NCBI RefSeq assembly: GCF_000024545.1
Contig: NC_013947.1
Span: forward strand, 6,634,001-6,698,000
DNA length: 64,000 nt
Source of the DNA: Stackebrandtia nassauensis DSM 44728
Lineage (GTDB): Bacteria; Actinomycetota; Actinomycetes; Mycobacteriales; Micromonosporaceae
Direction of reading: 5' to 3'
In this document: piece after piece, positions 1-8,848 of the stretch
Numbering within the stretch: the first letter of the stretch is position 1
How the letters are laid out: each line of letters opens with the position of its first letter
Made by a program: the position numbers and the translations under genes
The notes under the pieces: generated by a model
The model's database searches: none
What the model was told of the DNA's origin: nothing
The model's input: the letters and a program-made list of their open reading frames with translations, nothing else

Positions 1-576
1 GTGGACACCGGCGGGATCGCCATCGACGGCGTCGACCTGCGGTCGCTGGACCGCCGCACCCTGGCGGCCACGATCGGGCTGATACCGCAACGGGCGTACC
101 TGTTCTCGGGCACCATCGCGTCCAACCTGCGCTACGGCGACCCCGACGCCAGCGACGAACAGCTGTGGGAGGCGCTGCGCATCGCGCAGGCCGCCGACTT
201 CGTCGCCGGGCTCCCCGACGGGCTCGGCACCGGCATAGGACAGGGCGGCGTGACCGTCTCCGGTGGACAGCGACAGCGGCTCGCGATCGCGCGGGCACTG
301 GTCGCCAAACCGATGATCTACCTGTTCGACGACGCGTTCTCCGCTTTGGACACCGCCACCGACGCGGCCCTGCGCGCGGCGCTGGCCGAGAAGCTCGCCG
401 GAACCACCCAGATCATCGTGGCGCAACGGATCTCGACGATCCGCGAGGCCGACCAGATCGTGGTGCTGGACTCCGGCCGCGTCGAGGCCGTCGGCACCCA
501 CGAACAGCTCATGGAGACCAGCCCCACCTACACCGAGATCGTCAACTCCCAGCTCACCCCACAGGAGGCAGCGTGA
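1..576 (+). CDS. ABC exporter half-transporter, C-terminal part (degenerate-site NBD)
   Basis: The window opens inside this gene; only the nucleotide-binding domain (191 codons) is present, so the true start and membrane domain lie upstream. The ABC signature [14 protein letters not shown] and a Walker B region reading [12 protein letters not shown] are visible. The residue after the Walker B Asp is Asp instead of the catalytic Glu, which is typical of the degenerate subunit of heterodimeric bacterial exporters (TM287/288 type). The stop codon overlaps the GTG start of the next gene (GTGA), so the two are translationally coupled and probably form one heterodimer. The substrate cannot be told from sequence. 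Confidence 0.9.
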   Translation: MDTGGIAIDGVDLRSLDRRTLAATIGLIPQRAYLFSGTIASNLRYGDPDASDEQLWEALRIAQAADFVAGLPDGLGTGIGQGGVTVSGGQRQRLAIARALVAKPMIYLFDDAFSALDTATDAALRAALAEKLAGTTQIIVAQRISTIREADQIVVLDSGRVEAVGTHEQLMETSPTYTEIVNSQLTPQEAA

Positions 577-2369
577 ACCATCCACAAGGGGAGAAGAACA
601 AGCCCGACGACTTCCGGGCCACGTCGCTGCGGGTACTGCGGGGACTCAACGCCGACCGGGTGCGGCTGACGGCCGTCCTGACGCTGGCGGTGCTGGCCAT
701 CGGGATGACCGTCGTCCAGCCGGTGCTGCTGGGCCTGACCACCGACACGATCATCGCCGGGGTCAAGGGATCGGGCGTCGACTTCGGACGCGTCGCCACG
801 ATCCTGGGCACCGCCGCGGCGCTGACCGCCATCGCCTGGCTGCTGCAGGTGGTGCTGGGTCGGCTGATCGCCACGATCGCGCAGACCATGGCCTACCGGC
901 TGCGGCAGCAGACCGACGTCAAACTGTCGCGGCTTCCGTTGAGCTACTTCGACACCCAGGCCCGAGGCGAGGTGCTGTCGCGCGCCACCAACGACATCGA
1001 CAACCTGTCGCAGACCGTCCAGCAGGTGTTCGCGCGGGTCCTGACGTCCATTCTGCTGCTGCTGGGGACCGCGGTGATGATGTTCGTGCTGTCACCGATC
1101 CTGGCGCTCGTGGTGATGGCCACCGTGCCGGTGATCCTGTGGTCCACGAAGGCCATCGGCAAGCGGGCGCAACCGCGCTTCAAACGGCAGTGGGCCGCGA
1201 CCGGCAAACTCAACGGCCACATCGAGGAGATGTACTCGGGCCACGAACTCGTCACCGCCTTCGGGCGTCGGCGCGAGGCCGCCGAGGTCTTCGCCGAGCA
1301 CAACGACGAGGTGCTCGACTCCAGCGTCAGTGCCCAGTTCGTCTCCGGCCTCATCGCGCCGGTGCTGACCTTCCTGGGCAACATCAACTACGTCCTGGTG
1401 GCCGTCATCGGCGGCATCCGGGTCGCGTCCGGCGCCATGACCATCGGCGAGATCCAGGCGTTCGTCCAGTACGTCATGCAGTTCAACCAACCGCTGGCGG
1501 GATTCGCGGCGATGGCGGGCCAGATCCAGTCGGCCATCGCCTCGGCCGAACGGGTCTACGAACTGCTCGACGCCACCGAACAGCAGCCCGACGCCGACCA
1601 CACCCGCGAGCTCGGCGAGGTACGCGGCGCGGTCGAGTTCGACGCGGTCTCGTTCCGCTACAAGGCCGACGAGCCCCTGATCGACGACCTGAACCTGTCG
1701 GTCAAACCCGGCCAGACGGTGGCGATCGTCGGCCCCACCGGAGCCGGTAAGACCACTGTGGTCAACCTGCTGCTGCGGTTCTACGAACTCGACGGCGGCA
1801 GCATCGCCGTCGACGGCGCCGACATCGCCACCCTGTCCCGGCAACAACTACGCGCCAACATCGGCATGGTCCTGCAGGACACCTGGCTGTTCAACGGCAC
1901 CATCGCCGAGAACATCGCCTACGGAGCACCCGACGCCTCCCGGGAGCGGATCGTCGCCGCGGCCAAGGCCGTGCACGCCGACCGGCTCATCCGCACCCTG
2001 CCCGACGGCTACGACACCGTCCTGGACTCCGACGCCGACGGCCTCAGCGCCGGCGAACGCCAGCTGATCACCATCGCGCGGGCGTTCCTCATCGAACCGT
2101 CGATCCTGGTCCTGGACGAGGCGACGAGCTCAGTGGACACCCGCACCGAGATGCTGGTCCAGTCGGCGATGGCGAAGCTGCGCGACGGAAGGACCAGTTT
2201 CGTCATCGCGCACCGGTTGTCGACGATCAAGGACGCTGACGTGATCCTGGTGATGGAGTCGGGCCGGATCGTCGAGACCGGCAGCCACGCCGAACTGGTG
2301 GCGGCAAACGGTGCCTACGCGCGTCTGCACGCGGCCCAGTTCGCCGCCGCCCAACCGGTCCCGGGCTGA
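573..2369 (+). CDS. ABC exporter half-transporter, permease fused to ATPase
   Basis: 598 aa. Membrane-spanning exporter domain (about residues 30-325) followed by an NBD with Walker [10 protein letters not shown] near residue 388, signature LSAGERQL near 490 and a canonical Walker [12 protein letters not shown] near 511. The signature is the non-standard SAGE form while the catalytic Glu is intact, complementary to the upstream subunit, which has SGGQ but lacks the Glu. This reciprocal pattern is known for asymmetric heterodimeric exporters with one active ATP site. The GTG at 573 is chosen because it overlaps the previous stop and follows AGGAGG at about 562. Role: export of a drug, lipid or peptide across the cytoplasmic membrane, substrate unknown. 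Confidence 0.92.
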   Translation: MNHPQGEKNKPDDFRATSLRVLRGLNADRVRLTAVLTLAVLAIGMTVVQPVLLGLTTDTIIAGVKGSGVDFGRVATILGTAAALTAIAWLLQVVLGRLIATIAQTMAYRLRQQTDVKLSRLPLSYFDTQARGEVLSRATNDIDNLSQTVQQVFARVLTSILLLLGTAVMMFVLSPILALVVMATVPVILWSTKAIGKRAQPRFKRQWAATGKLNGHIEEMYSGHELVTAFGRRREAAEVFAEHNDEVLDSSVSAQFVSGLIAPVLTFLGNINYVLVAVIGGIRVASGAMTIGEIQAFVQYVMQFNQPLAGFAAMAGQIQSAIASAERVYELLDATEQQPDADHTRELGEVRGAVEFDAVSFRYKADEPLIDDLNLSVKPGQTVAIVGPTGAGKTTVVNLLLRFYELDGGSIAVDGADIATLSRQQLRANIGMVLQDTWLFNGTIAENIAYGAPDASRERIVAAAKAVHADRLIRTLPDGYDTVLDSDADGLSAGERQLITIARAFLIEPSILVLDEATSSVDTRTEMLVQSAMAKLRDGRTSFVIAHRLSTIKDADVILVMESGRIVETGSHAELVAANGAYARLHAAQFAAAQPVPG

Positions 2370-2397
2370 ACCGACACCTGCCAGCCCGGTGCGGGTT

Positions 2398-3180
2398 CTA
2401 GCCGCCGTGTGAGCAGCAGCCGCCCCCGGAATCCGGGGACTGGCCGCTGTTGCCGAGGTCGTCGGAGCGTCCGGCGCGCAGTCGCGACCACTGCGCGCTC
2501 GGGCGGCCGTCGTTGCTGGCGTGGTTGCTGCCGTCCTCCCACCGCCACGGCTGCGGCCAGCCGTCCGGCGAGTCCTCCCAGCCTTCCTGTCGCCCGAACA
2601 CCGTCAGGTCCATCAGCGCGTAGCTGTTGTCCATGACCTCGACGCCGCGGTTCTCCGTCCAATATGTTTCGAAGACCCGGTCGCCGTCGCGCAGGTAGCA
2701 GGACAGCAGGATGGGACCGCGTCCCGCCATCAGGGTGTCGGCGGACTCGGCGGCGGAGTACCAGGGCACGTCCCAGCCCATGAAGTCGCGGTACCGCACG
2801 CTCTCGTCGTACGGCCCCTGGCAGAACGTCGCGTAGGTGATGTCCCGGGAATGCAGATAGGACAGTTCCCGGACCTGCCCGTTGAAGAGCGTGCAGCCCT
2901 CGCACTGCTCGGCGGCGGGCTGGCCCGTGAACCACATGTGGAAGTACGCGATCAGCTGGTTGCGGCCTTCGAAGGTGTCCAGCAACGTGACCTTCCCGCC
3001 CGGGCCGGTCAGCGTCGTCGTGGCGTCCACTTCGACCACCGGCAACCGCCGCCGGGCGGCCGCGATGGCGTCCCCCTCGCGGGTGTGGGCCTTCTCCCGC
3101 GCTCTCAGCGCGTTGACCTGGGTCTTCCAGGTCTCCCGGTCGACGACGTCGGGCACCGGGTTGCGTATGGATTCGGTCAT
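2398..3180 (-). CDS. DUF899 thioredoxin-like protein
   Basis: 260 aa matching the DUF899 family of predicted thioredoxin-fold proteins: the N-terminal part carries the family-typical WKTQVNALRAREKAHTREGD stretch, and a CEGC (CxxC) motif sits near residue 92 where a redox active site would be. The C-terminus ends in an odd Gly/Cys/His tail (SGGGCCSHGG) that may bind metal. A purine-rich ribosome site (GGAAAGGAAG) precedes the ATG. The gene starts 26 bp after the ArsR gene on the same strand and is probably the last gene of the SRPBCC-ArsR-DUF899 operon, a combination seen in many actinomycetes. Biochemical function is unknown. Confidence 0.85.
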   Translation of the reverse strand: MTESIRNPVPDVVDRETWKTQVNALRAREKAHTREGDAIAAARRRLPVVEVDATTTLTGPGGKVTLLDTFEGRNQLIAYFHMWFTGQPAAEQCEGCTLFNGQVRELSYLHSRDITYATFCQGPYDESVRYRDFMGWDVPWYSAAESADTLMAGRGPILLSCYLRDGDRVFETYWTENRGVEVMDNSYALMDLTVFGRQEGWEDSPDGWPQPWRWEDGSNHASNDGRPSAQWSRLRAGRSDDLGNSGQSPDSGGGCCSHGG

Positions 3181-3206
3181 GGTTTCTTCCTTTCCTCGCC
3201 CGGCCG

Positions 3207-3566
3207 CTACCCGTCCAGATGGACCTTGAGCGCGTCGAGGCGATCATCCCAGTCCCGGGCCAGCGCGGCCAGGAACAGTTGAGCCACTCGCATCGGGGCG
3301 GTGCGGTGCCGGTATCGCACCCGGCGCCGCTCCCCCGGTTCGGCCGTCACCAGTCCGGCGTCGGCCAACAGATTCAGGTGTTTGGCGATACCCTGCCGCG
3401 TGATCGGCAACCGCGCGGCCAGATCGGTCGCGGTGGCGGGACCACCCGCGGCCAGTTCGGCCAGGATGGACCGCCGGGTGGGGTCGCCGAGGGCCACGAA
3501 GACCTGCTCGGCGATCTCCTCCCGCTCAGGAGGCATCGAGGTATTCGACGAGTTCACCCAGTTCAC
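3207..3566 (-). CDS. ArsR-family winged-helix repressor
   Basis: 119 aa from the GTG at 3566, or 109 aa from the ATG at 3536. A winged helix-turn-helix spans roughly residues 20-90 (FVALGDPTRRSILAELA, then LPITRQGIAKHLNLLADAGLV). No metal-binding Cys cluster (ELCVC) is present, so it belongs to the non-metal branch usually paired with SRPBCC proteins. GGAGG eight bases upstream supports the GTG start, which makes the gene overlap the SRPBCC gene by 41 bp; the ATG start would overlap by 11 bp and has no clear ribosome site. It probably autoregulates through the two palindromes at 3978-4018. Confidence 0.88.
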   Translation of the reverse strand: MNWVNSSNTSMPPEREEIAEQVFVALGDPTRRSILAELAAGGPATATDLAARLPITRQGIAKHLNLLADAGLVTAEPGERRRVRYRHRTAPMRVAQLFLAALARDWDDRLDALKVHLDG

Positions 3567-3957
3567 TCTTCCAGCCTCCAGTGTTGCCCTCGATGGCCTT
3601 GCGCCGCACTTCCTCCGGCAGCTGCGCGAACCCGGACTCCCGGACCGTCAGCCGGGTGCCGCCGTCGACGGGTTCGAGCGTGAACTCGACGTAGGTGCGG
3701 CGCGGATCGTCCTTGGGAAGCCCGTCGATCGGCCAGGTGTACGCGAACACGGTCGGCTTCTCCACCCGCTCGACCCGCATGTCCGCCTCGAAGTCGCCCT
3801 CCCACGTCATCCGGAAGTCACCCCCGGGCCGCAGGTCGATGCTGGCGGTGTTGCCGAACCAGCTGGCCAGCCCTTCGGCGGTGGTGATCGCGGCCCACAC
3901 CTTCTCCGGCGGGTGGGCCAGTTCGAGGGTCCGTTCGATGGTGTTGGGAAATGACAT
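3526..3957 (-). CDS. SRPBCC (AHSA1-like) domain protein
   Basis: 143 aa. START/SRPBCC ligand-binding fold of the AHSA1 type: IERTLELAHPPEKVWAAITT at the N-terminus, then GGDFRMTWEG, RVEKPTVFAYTWP and a terminal EGNTGGWKSELGELVEYL helix, all typical of the family that pairs with ArsR regulators. The ATG at 3957 is preceded by a strong GGAGG; the open frame extends further upstream but the operators lie there. First gene of the operon. The ligand is unknown; family members bind small hydrophobic molecules. Confidence 0.87.
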   Translation of the reverse strand: MSFPNTIERTLELAHPPEKVWAAITTAEGLASWFGNTASIDLRPGGDFRMTWEGDFEADMRVERVEKPTVFAYTWPIDGLPKDDPRRTYVEFTLEPVDGGTRLTVRESGFAQLPEEVRRKAIEGNTGGWKSELGELVEYLDAS

Positions 3958-3977
3958 GTCGACCTCCAAGTCGAGTA

Positions 3978-4018
3978 GCAACCATTCAGTTGCCACAGTA
4001 TCGCAACCACCCGGTTGC
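3978..4018. promoter_or_regulatory. Tandem 16-bp palindromic operators of the ArsR/SRPBCC operon
   Basis: Two imperfect palindromes of the same design, GCAACCATTCAGTTGC at 3978-3993 and GCAACCACCCGGTTGC at 4003-4018, start 25 bp apart just upstream of the SRPBCC start codon. They share GCAACC at one end and GTTGC at the other. Dimeric ArsR-type repressors bind such sites; assignment to the ArsR encoded here is inference from position. Confidence 0.6.
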
Positions 4019-4133
4019 GTCAACTCCCCCGGCCAGGAATGCGCTTACACGCGTCGGATAGGTTGTGCGGCCGACACCCATTCGCGGCCGCGCACACCCC
4101 GGCACGGCGGTCGCCCCACCCCGGGAGGTACGC

Positions 4134-5318
4134 GTGTCCACAACCCCCTCCACACCCCGCCGCGCGCTGCGTCGCCGCACCCTGTTCGGAGCCGCCGCCG
4201 GCCTCGGCGCCGGCGCCCTGGGCGTCTGGGGCACCAGCAGGCTCGTCGTCGCCGATCCGGTGGACGCCAGGGCGGCGAAGTGGCGCCAGGTGGCCGAGGC
4301 CGGGGAGGACGCGAAGGGCATCCACAAGGTGATGCGCGACTTCATGGAGAAGCACAGGATCCGCGCCGCCCAGCTGACCGTCCGGGACAAGGACGAACTG
4401 CCGGTGTCGATGGCCTACACCTTCGCCGAGGCGGACTACCCGACCACGAAACCCGACAGCCTGTTCCGGGTGGCGTCGGTCAGCAAGGCGTTCACCTGCG
4501 CGGCGATCCACGAGCTGTCCAAGGCCGGTGCCATCGACCTGTCCGAGCCGGTGTTCCCGTACCTGGGCATCGACACCGAGGCGCTGCCCTCACAGACCAA
4601 GGACCCGAAGGTCGACACCATCACCATCCAGCAACTGGTCGACCACAAGGGAGGCTGGGACCTGTCGGTCTCCGGCTACGACCCGCTCTTCCGCACCCGC
4701 CAGATCGCGCTCGACCTCGACCTGCCCGGCCGGGTCGCCAAACGCGACATCGCGGAGTGGATGTACGGAGAACCGTTGCAGCACAAGCCCGGTGCCAAAG
4801 AGGTGTACTGCAACTTCGGCTACCTGCTGCTGGGTCTGGTGGTGGAGAAGGCCACCGGCGACGACTTCGTCAAGTTCCTCAAGACCGATGTCCTCACCCC
4901 GCTGGGCGTCGAGAAGGAAGTCCACCTCGGACGGACCATCAAGGCCGACGCGCTGCCCGGCGAGGTGGGCTACGACGCGAAGGGAACCGGCCTCAGCGCC
5001 TGGGACCCCCACTCGGACAAGCCGGTCCCCAACGCCTACGGGGTCTTCCTCATCGGCGAGATGGACTCCGGCGGCGGCCTGGTCGCCACCGCCCGGGCGA
5101 CCTCGAAACTGATCACCCGCTACGCCGCCTGGGGCCTGGGCGGACGAGCGCCGGGCTACGCCCGCTACGGCAGCATGGCGGGAACCCGCAGCGTCATCTG
5201 GTCCCGCAAGGACTCGGTGGACTGGAGCTACAACCTCAACACCCGCATCGGCGACGACGTGACGGAGCAGCTGAACAAACAGCTGGACGCCGCCGTCAAG
5301 GAGTACCTGGGCGGCTGA
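4134..5318 (+). CDS. Serine hydrolase, class C beta-lactamase/esterase family, Tat-exported
   Basis: 394 aa. The N-terminus has an Arg-rich stretch RRALRRRTLFGAAAG followed by a hydrophobic segment, which looks like a twin-arginine signal. The catalytic SxxK motif is S115-V-S-K118 and the second motif YCN begins at 225, as in the class C beta-lactamase/DD-peptidase/EstB clan. GTG at 4134 is chosen because GGGAGG ends four bases before it; an upstream in-frame start would lack this. Substrate may be a peptidoglycan peptide, an ester or a lactam. A long palindrome at 5340-5373 lies just downstream and may act as its terminator as well as a HipB operator. Confidence 0.88.
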   Translation: MSTTPSTPRRALRRRTLFGAAAGLGAGALGVWGTSRLVVADPVDARAAKWRQVAEAGEDAKGIHKVMRDFMEKHRIRAAQLTVRDKDELPVSMAYTFAEADYPTTKPDSLFRVASVSKAFTCAAIHELSKAGAIDLSEPVFPYLGIDTEALPSQTKDPKVDTITIQQLVDHKGGWDLSVSGYDPLFRTRQIALDLDLPGRVAKRDIAEWMYGEPLQHKPGAKEVYCNFGYLLLGLVVEKATGDDFVKFLKTDVLTPLGVEKEVHLGRTIKADALPGEVGYDAKGTGLSAWDPHSDKPVPNAYGVFLIGEMDSGGGLVATARATSKLITRYAAWGLGGRAPGYARYGSMAGTRSVIWSRKDSVDWSYNLNTRIGDDVTEQLNKQLDAAVKEYLGG

Positions 5319-5339
5319 TCCAGCCAAAACAGTCCACCT

Positions 5340-5373
5340 GGTTGTCTCATGCACGATCGTGCACGGGACAACC
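5340..5373. promoter_or_regulatory. hipBA operator O1 (extended palindrome)
   Basis: Core perfect palindrome TGCACGATCGTGCA at 5350-5363, centre 5356.5, flanked symmetrically by GGTTGTC (5340-5346) and GACAACC (5367-5373). The extended arms could also form a transcript hairpin that ends the serine hydrolase message. The core recurs at O2 and O3. Confidence 0.7.
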
Positions 5374-5409
5374 GGTTTGATGATTGAGAGAGCGCATATG
5401 ACGCTTCCT

Positions 5410-5425
5410 ATGTACGATCGTGCAT
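5410..5425. promoter_or_regulatory. hipBA operator O2
   Basis: ATGTACGATCGTGCAT, one mismatch from the O1 core, centre 5417.5, exactly 61 bp from the O1 centre. It ends just before the hipB ribosome-binding site, so a bound repressor would block initiation of transcription or translation. Confidence 0.7.
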
Positions 5426-5437
5426 GGGAGGCGGATA

Positions 5438-5719
5438 ATGATGGTCAAACCCCGTAGACTGAACCTTTCCACGCACGAACGTGCATCGAATCTCGCGGAA
5501 GTGGCTGCGGCCGTCCGACTACGACGAGAAGAACTGGGACTGCGCCAGGAAGAACTCGCCGATCTCGCTGGATGCGCGACGCGCACGGTGTCGATGCTGG
5601 AGCACGCCAAATCGACCTTGCGAGTCGACAAATTGATCGACATTCTGACCGTCTTGGGTTACGAACTGGTATTGCGCCCCGGCAAATCAAACGGCCAAGT
5701 GCGAGTGGAAGTCCAATGA
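5438..5719 (+). CDS. hipB: HipB-like antitoxin / HTH Xre repressor
   Basis: 93 aa with one Xre-type helix-turn-helix (about residues 27-85): RLRREELGLRQEELADLAGC, then TRTVSMLEHAKSTLRVDKLI. Strong GGGAGG (5426-5431) six bases before the ATG at 5438 fixes the start; ATG 5441 is an alternative. Its stop overlaps the hipA start (ATGA), the classic order of HipB antitoxin before HipA kinase. HipB dimers bind palindromes and repress the operon, with HipA as co-repressor. Three copies of a shared palindrome surround the start, one of them inside this gene. Confidence 0.88.
   Translation: MMVKPRRLNLSTHERASNLAEVAAAVRLRREELGLRQEELADLAGCATRTVSMLEHAKSTLRVDKLIDILTVLGYELVLRPGKSNGQVRVEVQ
5472..5485. promoter_or_regulatory. 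hipBA operator O3, inside hipB
   Basis: CGCACGAACGTGCA, 12 of 14 bases identical to the O1 core, centre 5478.5, again exactly 61 bp from O2. It lies in codons 12-16 of hipB, giving three equally spaced sites across the promoter and early coding region. Confidence 0.6.
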
Positions 5720-6942
5720 CTCACACCGACATACATGACTTGCCCACAGTCACGCAAGCGGACGTATACAAAGACAATCGGCTCGCTGGGTACCTAGAGC
5801 GCACCACGGACGGCATCCAATTCGGTTATCTGCGCGAATATCTCGAGTCTGGAGGCCCACCAGTCGCGACTACCCTGCCATTGCGAGACGAGCCACTCGT
5901 GACACTCGCCGGTGCGGTGCCTCCCTTCTTCGCGGGGTTGCTACCAGAGGGCCGTCGGCTCAACGCGCTTCGTCACGCGGTCAAGACCTCGTCCGACGAC
6001 GAACTGTCTCTCCTTCTTGCTATCGGAGCCGACGCCATCGGCGACGTTTCCGTGATCCCCAAGGGACACAATCCGCAGCCGGTGCCGACGTTCCTTGAGA
6101 TCGATGATCCACATCAGGCGGACTTCACCGAAGTCCTGGCCGCGTCCTTGGGGACCAGCCCCGACCGGGTGGGCATTCCCGGCGTGCAGGACAAAGTGTC
6201 AGCACGGATGATTTCGATGCCAGTGCGAGGGTCCACGGGGCCGGGCATCTTGAAGCTCAACCCCCCAGAATTTCCCTCAGTCGTGGAGAACGAAGCGTTC
6301 TTCCTCGAAGCGGCACGGAGATCCGGCATCGACGTCGCCCCTTCTGCGTTGATCCACGATGGCCAAGGGGTTCCCGGGCTGCTGGTTCAACGTTTCGACC
6401 GTGTCGTCACCGATACCGGCGAGTTCCGGTCGCTACCGGCCGAGGACGCCTGTCAGGTGCTGGGTCGATATCCAGCCGCCAAATACTCGCTGACCAGCGA
6501 AGAAATCGCCGCCGGTTTGATTTCCGTGACCCGCGCCGAGGCGGTAGCCGCCATGTCGTTGCTGCGGCAGTTTGTCTTCGCGTACCTGACGGCCAATGGC
6601 GACGCTCATGCCAAGAACTTCTCCATTCTCGGTTCCGTGAGCGGAGAATGGAAGATATCTCCCGCCTATGACCTGCCGACGTCCTACTTGTACGGCGACT
6701 ACACGCTCGCGCTCTCCATAGGAGGACGACGACGCGAAGACGTAACAAGAGCCACGTTCGCCGACTTCGGGCAGCACCTCAAGCTCAAGCCTCGCGCAAC
6801 ACACCGCGTTCTCGACGAGCTGATCGAACGAACCGACCTGTGGATCAACGATCTGGACACGCTGCCGTTCGCCACACAACAAGTCCGAAAACTCAAGCGC
6901 GCCATTCAATACCGTCGAAAGCAGCTAACCGCGCGGCACTAG
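5716..6942 (+). CDS. hipA: HipA-family serine/threonine kinase toxin
   Basis: 408 aa, full length for HipA. The N-terminal subdomain (about 1-110) is followed by the kinase-like core: GVQDKVSARM near residue 156 (ATP-binding loop), ILKLNPP as the beta strand with the ATP-contacting Lys, catalytic loop NGDAHAKNFS near 294 and the Mg-binding YDLPTS near 319. E. coli HipA phosphorylates GltX and causes persistence; the target here is unknown. All catalytic motifs are intact, so it should be active. ATGA overlap with hipB. The hipBA DNA is somewhat less GC-rich than its neighbours, consistent with transfer. Confidence 0.9.
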   Translation: MTHTDIHDLPTVTQADVYKDNRLAGYLERTTDGIQFGYLREYLESGGPPVATTLPLRDEPLVTLAGAVPPFFAGLLPEGRRLNALRHAVKTSSDDELSLLLAIGADAIGDVSVIPKGHNPQPVPTFLEIDDPHQADFTEVLAASLGTSPDRVGIPGVQDKVSARMISMPVRGSTGPGILKLNPPEFPSVVENEAFFLEAARRSGIDVAPSALIHDGQGVPGLLVQRFDRVVTDTGEFRSLPAEDACQVLGRYPAAKYSLTSEEIAAGLISVTRAEAVAAMSLLRQFVFAYLTANGDAHAKNFSILGSVSGEWKISPAYDLPTSYLYGDYTLALSIGGRRREDVTRATFADFGQHLKLKPRATHRVLDELIERTDLWINDLDTLPFATQQVRKLKRAIQYRRKQLTARH

Positions 6943-6990
6943 CCGGTGTGGACGGGGAAGCAGACAATCGAAACGAGGCGACCACTTTGC

Positions 6991-7875
6991 CTAGGACGTG
7001 ACGTCCTTCGTGGTCAGTCGGGCCCAGGCCGCGGACAGGAACACGGCCGCGTAGACGACGGCGACGATCAGACCGTTGGTGACGTTGGCCGTCTCGATCG
7101 GTTGGCGCAGCAGGTCGCCCCAGTCGCGCCAGTAGCCGGTGAACAGGTAGGGGTTCAGCCAGGCGAGGTCGGGGGTGGTGACGAGGAGCTGGTCGAGCAG
7201 GACGTAGAGGAGGCAGCCGACGACGGTCGCTGCGGGTTGGTCGGTGAGGGTGGCCGCGAACATGGCGACCGCGAGGAACGCGACCATCATGAACATGATG
7301 TAGAGGCACATCAGGCCGACCCGCCACAGTGACTCCTCGAACGGGATCTTGGCCCCCGACAGGGTGACCAGTTCGTCGGTGCCGAACAGGGCGAATCCGG
7401 TGAGGGCTCCGGTGATCGCGACGGCCGCGATGGTGATGACGGCGGCGATGGACGCGGCGGCGTACTTGACGAACAGCAGCCGAGTTCGTCCGATGGGGAC
7501 TGTGAGGAGGTAGCGCAGGGTGCCCGCGTTGGCTTCGCCGGAGAGGGAGTCGGCGGCCAGCATGCACATCGCCAGCGGGATGAAGACCAGGCATTCGACG
7601 CTGAAGGTGCCGGTGACGACGAGCAGGCCGTTGCCGAACATCATGGCCACGAAGGGGGGCGCGTCGGCGGTGCCGCTGCGTTCGGCGGAGTTGGACAGGG
7701 CCAGGACCACGGCCAGAATCACCGGGACGGCGCACAGGACGGCCAGGCCGACGAGGTTGCGGCGGCGGGTGGCGATGAGGCGCAGTTCGGAGCGCAGCAG
7801 CCGGAGGCTGAGCGGGTCGGCCACGGGTTCGTCGTCGAGGTCGGGGTGCTGGAGGGTGGGCTCAGGTGTCGGCAT
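6991..7875 (-). CDS. ABC-2 type transporter permease
   Basis: 294 aa with about six hydrophobic segments, beginning with NLVGLAVLCAVPVILAVVLAL near residue 41, and the ABC-2 permease feature GEANAGTLRYLLTVPIGRTRLLFVKY. It starts within the last 14 bp of the ATP-binding gene and has GGGAGGG upstream of the ATG. It should form the membrane part of an exporter with the 7862-8848 ATPase. Convergent with hipA. Substrate unknown. Confidence 0.9.
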   Translation of the reverse strand: MPTPEPTLQHPDLDDEPVADPLSLRLLRSELRLIATRRRNLVGLAVLCAVPVILAVVLALSNSAERSGTADAPPFVAMMFGNGLLVVTGTFSVECLVFIPLAMCMLAADSLSGEANAGTLRYLLTVPIGRTRLLFVKYAAASIAAVITIAAVAITGALTGFALFGTDELVTLSGAKIPFEESLWRVGLMCLYIMFMMVAFLAVAMFAATLTDQPAATVVGCLLYVLLDQLLVTTPDLAWLNPYLFTGYWRDWGDLLRQPIETANVTNGLIVAVVYAAVFLSAAWARLTTKDVTS

Positions 7876-8848
7876 CGAATCCCTCCCCGGTCAGGGAGAT
7901 GAAGACTTCCTCCAGAGTGGGTTCCAGGACGCGGAACTCGCGGACGGGGATGCCGTCGCCGACGATGGTGGACAGGATCTTCTCGGGTTCGGCGTCGCCG
8001 AGGTCGGCGGTGACGTGGGTGGCGGTTCGGGTGGGGTTCAGGCCGAAGTCGCGCAGCCGGTAGGTCACGGCGTCGGGGGTGCGGGTGTCGACGCGGATCC
8101 GGGTGGGCACCGAGGAACGGACGTCGTCCAATGTGCCCTGGATCTTGAGGCGGCCCCGGTGCATGATGCCGACGTGGTCGCACATCTGCTCGACCTCGCT
8201 GAGCAGGTGGGTGGACAGCAGGACGGTGAGGCCGTCGCGGGCGAGGTCGGCGATGAGGCTGCGGACTTCGCGGGTTCCCTGAGGGTCGAGGCCGTTGGTG
8301 GGTTCGTCGAGGATGAGCAGGCGGCGCGGGCGCAGCAGGGCGGCGGCGATGGCCAGCCGCTGTTTCATGCCCAGGGAGTAGGTGCGGAACGGTTTGCGGG
8401 CCGCCTTGGTCAGGCCGACGCGGTCGAGGGCGGCGGTGGTACGGGCGCGGACGGTGGCCCGGTCGGCGGTGCGGTCGGCGGCGTCCAGGCGCAGCAGGTT
8501 GTCGCGGCCGGACAGGGTGGGGTGGAAGGACGGGCCGTCGACCATGACGCCGACGTGGGGCAGGACCCGGGTGGCCGCGGCGGGCATGGCGCGACCCAGG
8601 AGTTCACAGTGGCCGTCGGTGGCCTCGATGAGGCCGAGCAGCATCCGGATGGTGGTGGTCTTGCCGCTGCCGTTGGGGCCCAGGAAGCCGTACACGGATC
8701 CGTAGGGGACGGTCAGTTCGAGGGAGTCGACGGCGGTGGCGTCGCGGCCGTAGCGCTTGGTGAGACCGAGGGTGCGGACGGCGTGGACGGCTGTCACGGC
8801 GCGGGAGCCGGGCTCCCGCGCCGTGACACGGTCGTGCTGGGTGTCCAT
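7862..8848 (-). CDS. ABC transporter ATP-binding protein (ABC-2 type)
   Basis: 328 aa. Walker A GPNGSGKTTT, signature YSLGMKQRLAIAAALL, Walker B LLILDEPTNGLDPQG, and the C-terminal extension usual for CcmA/drug-resistance ATPases. The ATG at 8848 shares one base with the TAA of the preceding LolA-like gene, so the three genes 8848-9888, 7862-8848 and 6991-7875 are a tightly coupled operon. Confidence 0.92.
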   Translation of the reverse strand: MDTQHDRVTAREPGSRAVTAVHAVRTLGLTKRYGRDATAVDSLELTVPYGSVYGFLGPNGSGKTTTIRMLLGLIEATDGHCELLGRAMPAAATRVLPHVGVMVDGPSFHPTLSGRDNLLRLDAADRTADRATVRARTTAALDRVGLTKAARKPFRTYSLGMKQRLAIAAALLRPRRLLILDEPTNGLDPQGTREVRSLIADLARDGLTVLLSTHLLSEVEQMCDHVGIMHRGRLKIQGTLDDVRSSVPTRIRVDTRTPDAVTYRLRDFGLNPTRTATHVTADLGDAEPEKILSTIVGDGIPVREFRVLEPTLEEVFISLTGEGFDADT

